A stretch of DNA of 5,785 bases, from NCBI GenBank assembly GCA_017502065.1, contig JAFVVU010000195.1, forward strand, positions 1 to 5,785. The letters run 5' to 3'. The notes beneath the pieces were generated by a model. That model worked only from the letters and a program-made list of their open reading frames with translations. It searched no databases and was not told the origin of the DNA. Source of the stretch: Clostridia bacterium (GTDB lineage: Bacteria > Bacillota > Clostridia > RUG12999). This document shows, piece by piece, positions 1 through 4,879 of the stretch. A program made the translations under genes and the position numbers. Position 1 is the stretch's first letter; each line of letters starts with the position of its first letter.

Positions 1-77
1 ATAATTACGCTCATCGCATACGGCATATAGTTTTTTTCCAGCGTATCGCAAATCAGCTCGTCTGTTATGTTTGCCAA
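1..77 (-). CDS. Type IIA DNA topoisomerase subunit A (ParC/GyrA-like), N-terminal fragment
   Basis: Only the first 25 codons are in the window; the gene runs off the left edge. The visible N-terminus contains LEKNYMPYAMSVI, the signature of the start of the GyrA/ParC breakage-reunion subunit, which carries the active-site tyrosine further in (not visible). It would pair with the subunit B encoded just upstream to form an A2B2 topoisomerase. I chose the TTG at 75-77. An AAGGAG site overlaps the stop codon of the B gene and lies 10 nt before it. The in-frame GTG at 84-86 is only 1 nt from that site and looks too close. The gap to the B gene is 15 nt, so the two are almost certainly cotranscribed and probably translationally coupled. 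Whether this is gyrase or topoisomerase IV cannot be decided from 25 residues. Confidence 0.85.
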   Translation of the reverse strand, partial: MANITDELICDTLEKNYMPYAMSVI

Positions 78-92
78 AACCCTCACTCTCCT

Positions 93-2072
93 TTATCCTA
101 CGTCAATCATATCTAAATATTTACCGCCGTTTTCGGCAATATAATCTTTTCTTGCGGCAAGGTTATCCCCAAGAAGCACGTCAAACATCTGCGCTGTTTT
201 TTCCGCATCTTCAAGATTAACTTTAATAAGTCTTCTTGTTTCGGGGTTCATTGTTGTCTGCCACATCATTTCAGGCTGGTTTTCACCAAGACCTTTTGAA
301 CGCTGGATTGTAACGTTTTTGCCCTCCAGCTTTTCAAGAATTTCCGCTTTTTCCTTTTCGTTATATGCAAAATACGTATCGTTTTTGCAGGTTATTTCAA
401 ACAGCGGAGATTCCGCAATATAAACATATCCCATTTCAATAAGTGTAGGCACAAGAGCGTACAGCATTGAAAGAATAAGCGTTCTAATCTGGAAGCCGTC
501 AACGTCGGCATCCGTACAGATAATAACTTTGTTCCAGCGGAAATTACCGATATCAAATGCGTTGAAATCCTTGCCGTGTTTGGTTTTGATTTCAACACCG
601 CAGCCGAGCACTTTAAGAAGGTCGGTAATGATTTCGCTTTTGAAAATCTTATCGTAATCCGCTTTAAGACAGTTAAGAATTTTACCGCGGACGGGGATGA
701 TTGCCTGGAAATTGGCATCACGACCCATTTTACATGCGCCGAGAGCCGAGTCACCTTCCACAATATAGATTTCTCGTTTGGACAAATCCTTGCTTCGGCA
801 ATCAACAAATTTCTGCACTCTGTTGGTAACGTCAACATTACCCGTAAGCTGTTTTTTAATGTTAAGTCTTGTTTTTTCGGCAGATTCACGGCTTCGTTTG
901 TTGATAAGCACCTGATTTGTTATCTTTTCCGCATCAACCTTGTTTTCAATGAAATAAACCTCAAGCTCGTGTTTGAGCGTTTCTGTCATGAAATCCTGAA
1001 TGAACTTGTTGGTAATGGCTTTTTTCGTCTGGTTTTCATAGCTTGTTGAGGTTGAAAACGAGTTGCTTATAAGAAGAAGAGAGTCAAGCACGTCAACCAC
1101 CGTAATCTTAGATTCGTTTTTGGTGTATTTGTTATTTGCTTTTAAATATTTGTCAATAGCGTGAACAAATGCGGTTCGTACCGCTTTGTCAGGGCTTCCG
1201 CCATATTCAAGAAAGCTTGAGTTGTGGTAATATTCGGTAACGTGGTTTTTGTTGGAGAAACAAAACGCCATATTGAATTTTACCTTATAATCTTTTTTAT
1301 CTTCACGGTCACGGCCCTTGCCTTCGGCAGAAATCTGATAAAGTGCGGTAAGCGCATCTTCACCTGCAAGCTCGCCGGCATAATCTTCAATTCCTTTCGG
1401 GTAAAGATATTCAAACATTTGTGTGCCTTCTTCGGTTTCATAATAAAGCACAAGTTTGAGTCCCGCGTTTACAACCGCCTGTTTTTTCATTGTTGTCTGG
1501 AAATATTCAAGCGGCACATTGATATCTGTAAAAACCTCAAGGTCGGGACGCCATTTGATTGTTGTACCCGTTTTTCTGCCTTTATGCTCGGATTTTGAAA
1601 GACCGCCGATGTTTTCGCCTTTTTCAAAATGCAGGTCATATTTATATCCGTCACGAACAACGGAAACGTCCATATATTCGGAAGAATACTGTGTTGCACA
1701 GCTTCCGAGACCGTTAAGACCAAGAGAAAACTCGTAGTTTTCGCCGTCGTTGGTATTATATTTACCGCCGGCATACATTTCACAGAAAACAAGCTCCCAG
1801 TTGTATCTGTCTTCGTTCTGGTTATAATCAAGCGGAATACCACGTCCGAAGTCGGTAATTTCAATTGATTTATCCTTATAACGTGTTACTTCAATTAAAT
1901 TTCCGTAGCCTTCGCGAGCCTCATCTATTGAGTTGGAAAGAATTTCAAACACCGCGTGCTGACATCCGTCAAGTCCGTCCGACCCGAAAATTACGCCCGG
2001 GCGAAGTCTTACTCAGTCCGCACCTTTAAGTGAGGAAATACTCTCGTTATCGTAAGCCTTGTTTTTGGCCAC
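93..2072 (-). CDS. Type IIA DNA topoisomerase subunit B (ParE/GyrB-like), interrupted by an in-frame TGA at codon 20
   Basis: ATPase/TOPRIM subunit of a type II topoisomerase: it binds ATP, dimerises and drives strand passage with subunit A. Counting from a GTG at 2070-2072 the frame is 659 codons plus stop. ATP-site motifs: FEILSNSIDEA with Glu43 and Asn47 (E. coli GyrB Glu42/Asn46), DFGRGIP from 74, GLNGLG from 118, and a QTK loop with Lys350. TOPRIM motifs: EGDSA from 439, VRGKILN near 461, DADVDGFQIRT from 521, RSKGLGE from 591. No intein or large insertion. Codon 20 is TGA, inside K-G-A-D-(stop)-V-R-L-R-P-G-V; as I recall, relatives have Arg there. Homology clearly extends upstream of the TGA (AYDNESISSLKGAD), with an AAAGGTG ribosome site 9 nt before the GTG. 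Without readthrough, the first downstream start is GTG at 1950-1952, giving 619 residues lacking the N-terminal arm and lacking a good ribosome site. The altered motifs (Gln for the usual His in DGxHI, Ser for Tyr in RYKGLGE) suggest the second, divergent clostridial topoisomerase II rather than housekeeping GyrB. Confidence 0.85.
2013..2015 (-). other. In-frame TGA codon within topoisomerase B reading frame
   Basis: Read on the minus strand, codons run GCG GAC TGA GTA AGA CTT CGC. The flanking residues KGAD and VRLRPGVIFGSDGLDG fit the conserved GyrB/ParE N-terminus on both sides in the same frame, so there is no frameshift. Arginine is the residue expected between D and V; a C-to-T change turns CGA into TGA. 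Whether this is a real nonsense mutation, a population variant in an assembled genome, a sequencing error, or a read-through site cannot be decided here. Confidence 0.9.
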
Positions 2073-2086
2073 TTATACTCACACCT

Positions 2087-2527
2087 TTATCTGTTATTTT
2101 CAAGATTTGTAATTTTATCAATTCTGTTCTGATGGCGACCGCCTTCAAATTCGTTTGTAAGCCAAGCCTTAACAATTTCAATACCCACATCTTCGCCTAC
2201 AACTCTGCCGCCAAGTGTAATTACGTTGGCGTTGTTATGTCTTTTTGTCATTGCGGCAGAATAAATATCTCCGCAAACAGCCGCTCTTATACCTTTTATT
2301 TTATTTGCAGCAATTGAAATTCCTATACCTGTGCCGCAAACTAAAATTCCTCTGTCACATTCGCCTGAAATAATGCTTTTACATACAACTTCGGCAATGT
2401 CGGGATAATCAACACTTTTGTTTTCGTAGATACCGAAATCTTTTATATCGTATCCGTTGTCAAGAAGCCATTTCACAATTTTGTTTTTAAGTTCAAATCC
2501 GCCGTGGTCAGCACCAATAGCTATCAC
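2087..2527 (-). CDS. rpiB: Ribose-5-phosphate isomerase B
   Basis: Interconverts ribulose 5-phosphate and ribose 5-phosphate in the cytoplasmic pentose phosphate pathway, supplying ribose for nucleotides. The 146 residues are normal for the RpiB/LacAB family. The N-terminus IGADHGGFELK carries Asp7 and His8, which contact the sugar phosphate. DYPDIA (40-45) is a family signature. GILVCGTGIGISIAANK holds Cys64, the expected catalytic base, with Thr66 and the anion hole. His97 in AMTKRHNNANV and Arg131 in FEGGRHQNRI are expected to bind or open the substrate. The start is GTG, not ATG: its GTGA overlaps the TGA stop of tsaB, and a GGAAAGGA site lies about 10 nt upstream, pointing to translational coupling. 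LacA/LacB sugar isomerases are the main alternative, but the Cys64 signature and single-gene context favour RpiB. The stop is TAA, 14 nt before the topoisomerase B start. Confidence 0.95.
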   Translation of the reverse strand: MIAIGADHGGFELKNKIVKWLLDNGYDIKDFGIYENKSVDYPDIAEVVCKSIISGECDRGILVCGTGIGISIAANKIKGIRAAVCGDIYSAAMTKRHNNANVITLGGRVVGEDVGIEIVKAWLTNEFEGGRHQNRIDKITNLENNR

Positions 2528-3222
2528 TTTTCATTCATCCTTTCCTTTTCCTGTTCCGCCTGCGATTTGCGGATATATACCGCATTCACATCGTCAGGGG
2601 TTTTTGCACCATTTTTTCTTATTTCATCCATAGCCGCAGTGCATACCGATGCTGCAGAGGGCATATTAAGATGTGGCGGCGCAAACAATATATTTTTGTT
2701 TGCGGCAAGCGCCGGCATATTTTTAATCGCTCCGTCGCCCATTACAAGAGTGGGAGTGGTTATTTCGTTTATAATATCATCAATGTTTTTAACCTGTGGT
2801 TCAAGGAGAGTTCTGCACCCGTTCTCAAATTTATATTTGCCGCAGAACACCTGCGCGTTTCTGGCATCAATCATCGGCATTATGTCGTATGAACACATCG
2901 GGTGACGGTACGCCATTGCTTTAAGGGTGGATACCCCAACCATAGCTTTACCCGATCCTGATGCAAGCCCTTTTGCCGTTGCAATTCCGATTCGAAGTCC
3001 GGTAAATGACCCCGGTCCCGTTGATACTGCAAACACGTCAATATCTTTTGCCGCAAGATTAAGCTCTTTAAGAAGCGCATCAATCATCGGCATAAGCTTT
3101 TGCGAATGCGTCAGTTTATCGTCAATATAATACTCGCCAAGGAGTTTGTTATCATCCATAACGGCAGCGGTTGCAACCGTGCAGGATGTATCAATCGCAA
3201 GAATTTTCACTTTAATTTCCAT
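2524..3222 (-). CDS. tsaB: tRNA t6A37 biosynthesis protein TsaB (YeaZ family)
   Basis: Non-catalytic partner of TsaD in the TsaB-TsaD-TsaE complex that transfers threonylcarbamoyl to A37 of ANN-decoding tRNAs. From the ATG at 3220-3222 it has 232 residues, the usual length. The ASKHA-fold start ILAIDTSCTVATAAV (7-21) and the family hallmark STGPGSFTGLRIGIATAKGLA region (67 onward) are intact, followed by HSQKLMP (39-45) in the expected spacing on the N-terminal lobe. Start choice is uncertain: the ATG has AGAAGGG only 2 nt upstream, an in-frame GTG lies earlier at 3235-3237, and a GTG at 3208-3210 would give the more typical MKILAIDTS beginning. It ends in TGA directly followed by an in-frame TAG, overlapping the rpiB start by 4 nt. 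tsaD and rimI, which often follow tsaB in Firmicutes, are not here; rpiB takes their place. Confidence 0.93.
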   Translation of the reverse strand: MEIKVKILAIDTSCTVATAAVMDDNKLLGEYYIDDKLTHSQKLMPMIDALLKELNLAAKDIDVFAVSTGPGSFTGLRIGIATAKGLASGSGKAMVGVSTLKAMAYRHPMCSYDIMPMIDARNAQVFCGKYKFENGCRTLLEPQVKNIDDIINEITTPTLVMGDGAIKNMPALAANKNILFAPPHLNMPSAASVCTAAMDEIRKNGAKTPDDVNAVYIRKSQAEQEKERMNEK

Positions 3223-3229
3223 AGCCCTT

Positions 3230-3275
3230 CTGCCCACAACAGTAATTAAAAGTATATACGCACTTTCGTGGGCAG
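3230..3275. repeat. 8-bp inverted repeat upstream of tsaB
   Basis: CTGCCCAC at 3230-3237 pairs perfectly with GTGGGCAG at 3268-3275 around a 30-nt loop. In the tsaB transcript the 3' arm ends immediately before the AAGGG ribosome site and the ATG at 3222, so folding could affect tsaB translation. There is no T-run to make it a terminator. Confidence 0.55.
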
Positions 3276-3298
3276 ATAAGGCGTATAATGGAAATTAT

Positions 3299-3344
3299 GC
3301 ACATCGCCGTTTCGTGCATTAAAGGCACGAAAATTCGGCGGTGC
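3299..3344. repeat. Long imperfect hairpin in tsaE-tsaB spacer
   Basis: Arms GCAC/GTGC (3299-3302 with 3341-3344), CGCCG/CGGCG (3305-3309 with 3336-3340) and TTCGTGC/GCACGAA (3311-3317 with 3325-3331) are nested with small internal loops around a 7-nt apical loop, giving about 16 paired bases. On the plus strand it is followed by TTTTAA, but no plus-strand gene precedes it. On the minus strand, the direction of transcription, no T-run follows, so it is not an evident terminator for tsaE. Confidence 0.65.
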
Positions 3345-3357
3345 TTTTAATCCCGCC

Positions 3358-3392
3358 GGAGGCAATAACGTGATTTTTCACGTTATTCCTCC
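3358..3392. repeat. Perfect 10-bp palindromic hairpin spanning the tsaE stop codon
   Basis: AATAACGTGA (3364-3373) and TCACGTTATT (3378-3387) form a 10-bp stem with a TTTT loop. GGAGG (3358-3362) and CCTCC (3388-3392) extend it by 5 bp past one bulged C. The tsaE TAA (3383-3385) lies inside the stem. No T-run follows in either direction, so rho-independent termination is unlikely; mRNA stabilisation, processing, or masking of the GGAGG on the minus-strand transcript are possible. Confidence 0.7.
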
Positions 3393-3814
3393 ACAATGGT
3401 AATTTTGCGGAAATCCTCGTTTATATCAAGGTTTTTTTCTATAGTAACATCGTAAATTTTTCTGCCGTCATATTCTTCGCACACGTCAGGCCATTCAATA
3501 AAGCTTATTCCGCTGCCGCCGATATACTCAAAAAGTCCGGCATCGTAAAGCTCGTCGGCGGATTCAAGACGGTACAAATCAAAATGGTAAATTGTTTTTT
3601 CGCCGCGGTACTCGTTCATAATTGCAAAAGTAGGGGAGCAAACAAATTCTTCACACCCGAAAAATTTGCAAACGCCGCTTACAAACACGGTTTTTCCAAC
3701 ACCGATATCCCCGTGAAGACGAACAACATCACCCTCTTCAAGACCGTGTGCAAAATCATATGCAATTTTTGCCGTATCCGCGCGCCCGCGTGATTCAAAT
3801 TCAATCTTTTTCAT
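3383..3814 (-). CDS. tsaE: tRNA t6A37 biosynthesis ATPase TsaE (YjeE family)
   Basis: P-loop ATPase that works with TsaB and TsaD and is needed for turnover of the bacterial t6A37 synthesis complex. From the ATG at 3812-3814 it has 143 residues, typical of the family. Walker A is GDIGVGKT (35-42; the common form is GDLGAGKT). SPTFAIMNEY (60-69) is the usual switch-like segment, HFDLYRL (77-83) the family signature, and IEWPD near the C-terminal third is also characteristic. I preferred this ATG over a TTG two codons upstream because TGGAAA lies about 8 nt before it. It is the first gene of the leftward operon, about 25 nt downstream of the predicted transcription start, and is followed by a structured 160-nt spacer before tsaB. 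Confidence 0.94.
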   Translation of the reverse strand: MKKIEFESRGRADTAKIAYDFAHGLEEGDVVRLHGDIGVGKTVFVSGVCKFFGCEEFVCSPTFAIMNEYRGEKTIYHFDLYRLESADELYDAGLFEYIGGSGISFIEWPDVCEEYDGRKIYDVTIEKNLDINEDFRKITIVEE

Positions 3815-3845
3815 AAGCAATTTCCAATCAAAAATAATCCAATTT

Positions 3846-3874
3846 ATTATACCATATTATAAAGCAATTTGCAA
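3846..3874 (-). promoter_or_regulatory. Sigma-A type promoter for the tsaE operon
   Basis: On the minus strand, TTGCAA (3869-3874) and a perfect TATAAT (3846-3851) are separated by exactly 17 nt. This places the start of transcription near 3839, about 25 nt before the tsaE ATG. An AT-rich stretch lies just upstream of the -35. No operator is evident. Confidence 0.8.
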
Positions 3875-3922
3875 GAAAAAAATGTAAATATTTATTATAT
3901 AAGGTAGAAATGCGGTTTTTGG

Positions 3923-3951
3923 TTGACAAAGGAGGTGATTAATTATAAAAT
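3923..3951 (+). promoter_or_regulatory. Putative sigma-A promoter upstream of nrdG
   Basis: A perfect TTGACA (3923-3928), a 17-nt spacer, then TAAAAT (3946-3951). It is divergent from the tsaE promoter. The next plus-strand gene, nrdG, begins about 140 nt downstream, so the leader would contain the 59-bp repeat. The spacer unexpectedly contains AAAGGAGGTGAT, a full ribosome-site-like sequence with no reading frame after it. Confidence 0.6.
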
Positions 3952-3958
3952 AATTTAA

Positions 3959-4017
3959 TGTAGGGAACGACCTATGTGTCGTTCCGTTGCGGAATGCCAC
4001 GCAGGGCATTCCCTACA
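3959..4017. repeat. 59-bp MITE-like intergenic repeat element
   Basis: Ends TGTAGGG (3959-3965) and CCCTACA (4011-4017) are perfect inverted repeats, extending to 9 bp as TGTAGGGAA/TTCCCTACA. Inside are two further hairpins: AACGAC/GTCGTT (3966-3971 with 3978-3983) and GGAATGCC/GGCATTCC (3991-3998 with 4005-4012). The whole can fold as a branched structure. Clostridial genomes carry many dispersed non-coding elements of this GTAGGG...CCCTAC style, from general knowledge; copy number in this genome is unknown. No clear target-site duplication is visible. Confidence 0.7.
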
Positions 4018-4078
4018 ATATATTGCAATCACACTGCAGGTGGCGGATTCATTCGTCCCGAAAGAATAATGTTTTGAT

Positions 4079-4084
4079 AAAGGA
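4079..4084 (+). promoter_or_regulatory. Ribosome binding site deciding the nrdG start
   Basis: AAAGGA abuts the ATG at 4085 with no spacing but lies 9 nt before the ATG at 4094, so the second ATG is the likely start. Confidence 0.7.
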
Positions 4085-4093
4085 ATGGTTTAT

Positions 4094-4774
4094 ATGATAT
4101 TCGGAGGTTTTCAAAAACTTACACTTCTTGATTTTCCCGGCAGGGTTGCATGCACGCTTTTTACAAAAGGGTGTAATTTCCGTTGCCCGTTCTGCCATAA
4201 CGCCCTGCTTGTAACGGATATAGATGAGGTCAGCTACACAGATACTGAAATTCTTGACTATCTTAAAAAGCGCATCGGTATACTTGACGGCGTTTGCATA
4301 ACAGGCGGCGAGCCGCTTATGCAAAAGGAGCTTGAAGATTTTATTAAAAACGTGCGCGCTCTCGGCTATGCCGTAAAGCTTGACACAAACGGAAGCTATC
4401 CAGATAAGCTTAAAGACCTTGTAAATAAGGGCCTTATTGATTATGTTGCAATGGACATCAAAAACACCGCCGAAAAATATCCTCTTACCGCAGGCGTGCC
4501 AAATGCCAATGTGGAAGAAAGTATAGATTTTCTTCTTTCGGGGAAGGTTCCTTACGAATTTCGCACAACCGTTGTGGCTGAGCACCACAATATACAAGAT
4601 ATAGAGGAGATTGCAAAAAGAATTTCAGGTGCAGAAAAATATTTTCTGCAAAAATTTGTCGATTCAGGACATCTTATAGGCGAAAATTTGCACGAATTGG
4701 ACGAAAATACTATGAAAAATATGCTTGATGTGGTAAAAAAATACGTAAAAACCGCGGAATTACGCGGAATTTGA
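4094..4774 (+). CDS. nrdG: Anaerobic ribonucleoside-triphosphate reductase activating protein (radical SAM)
   Basis: Radical SAM enzyme that cleaves S-adenosylmethionine at a 4Fe-4S cluster to install the glycyl radical on NrdD. The 226 residues begin with the family's typical GGFQKLTLLDFPGRVACTLF. The CxxxCxxC cluster motif is Cys27, Cys31, Cys34 in GCNFRCPFCHN; GGEP at 71-74 is the SAM-binding motif; KLDTNG and YVAMDIK follow as in the pyruvate formate-lyase activase-like family. The compact length and motif spacing resemble the NrdG2 subgroup rather than the shorter E. coli NrdG. It lies directly upstream of nrdD on the same strand, which supports the assignment over a formate-lyase activase. 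Start chosen at 4094 from ribosome-site spacing. It ends TGA TAA (tandem stops). Asn codons are mostly AAT (8 of 12 by my count), unlike nrdD. Confidence 0.9.
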   Translation: MIFGGFQKLTLLDFPGRVACTLFTKGCNFRCPFCHNALLVTDIDEVSYTDTEILDYLKKRIGILDGVCITGGEPLMQKELEDFIKNVRALGYAVKLDTNGSYPDKLKDLVNKGLIDYVAMDIKNTAEKYPLTAGVPNANVEESIDFLLSGKVPYEFRTTVVAEHHNIQDIEEIAKRISGAEKYFLQKFVDSGHLIGENLHELDENTMKNMLDVVKKYVKTAELRGI

Positions 4775-4789
4775 TAAATTTTTAAAAAA

Positions 4790-4838
4790 ACCACAATATA
4801 TTGTGTTTTCCCTATTGACAAACAACAATATATGCTGT
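4790..4838 (+). promoter_or_regulatory. Pair of NrdR boxes controlling nrdD
   Basis: Box 1 (4790-4806) is ACCACAATATATTGTGT, containing a perfect 14-bp palindrome CACAATATATTGTG at 4792-4805. Box 2 (4822-4838) is ACAACAATATATGCTGT, matching box 1 at 14 of 17 positions. They are offset by 32 bp, about three helical turns. NrdR is known to bind paired boxes of this AT-rich palindromic form at whole-turn spacing upstream of ribonucleotide reductase genes. Box 1 abuts the -35 region and box 2 fills the -35/-10 spacer, so binding should block RNA polymerase when dATP is ample. Confidence 0.85.
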
Positions 4839-4843
4839 ATAAT
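4815..4843 (+). promoter_or_regulatory. Consensus sigma-A promoter for nrdD
   Basis: TTGACA (4815-4820), a 17-nt spacer and TATAAT (4838-4843): both hexamers and the spacer are a perfect consensus. Transcription would start near 4850, giving a leader of about 30 nt. Such a strong promoter fits a gene under repression, here by NrdR. It means nrdD can be expressed independently of nrdG. Confidence 0.85.
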
Positions 4844-4879
4844 GTAGTTACTTTCGAAAAAAACAAAGGGGGAAAATAT

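Larger units (their letters stand above)
3223..3382 (-). other. Structured tsaE-tsaB spacer (160 nt, three inverted repeats)
   Basis: In an otherwise tightly packed operon this spacer is unusually long, and it carries three consecutive potential hairpins (described separately) covering most of its length. I find no convincing protein gene, tRNA or promoter in it. Its role is unknown: it could be a small dispersed repeat, an RNA processing or stability element setting the tsaE to tsaB ratio, or a translational control element for tsaB. Confidence 0.55.

Noticed and set aside
576..1868. Several plus-strand open frames of 79-157 codons across the topoisomerase B gene
   Set aside because: They are antisense shadows of a gene with clear family motifs, and lack ribosome sites and recognisable domains.
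2001..2060. Selenocysteine insertion at the topoisomerase B TGA
   Set aside because: Type II topoisomerases have no known Sec site here, the expected residue is Arg, and I see no convincing SECIS-like stem-loop in the proper place downstream.
3299..3348. Hairpin followed by TTTT on the plus strand as an intrinsic terminator
   Set aside because: No plus-strand gene lies upstream to terminate; the T-run is only four bases, and the operon is transcribed the other way.
3284..3350. A 20-codon plus-strand ORF from an ATG near 3288 ending TAA before 3351
   Set aside because: It lies entirely within the long hairpin, has no convincing ribosome site or promoter, and is best explained as chance in a repeat.
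4023..4097. A 24-codon frame from TTG 4023 whose TGA overlaps the nrdG ATG as ATGA
   Set aside because: No ribosome site precedes it and its composition resembles nothing I recognise; the overlap is probably chance.
4752..4785. CCGCG/CGCGG hairpin at the nrdG end followed by AT-rich DNA as a terminator
   Set aside because: The stem is only 5 bp, lies inside the coding region, and the following Ts are distant and interrupted. The sequence also reads as a 10-bp near-perfect tandem repeat (CCGCGGAATT, ACGCGGAATT), likely trivial.
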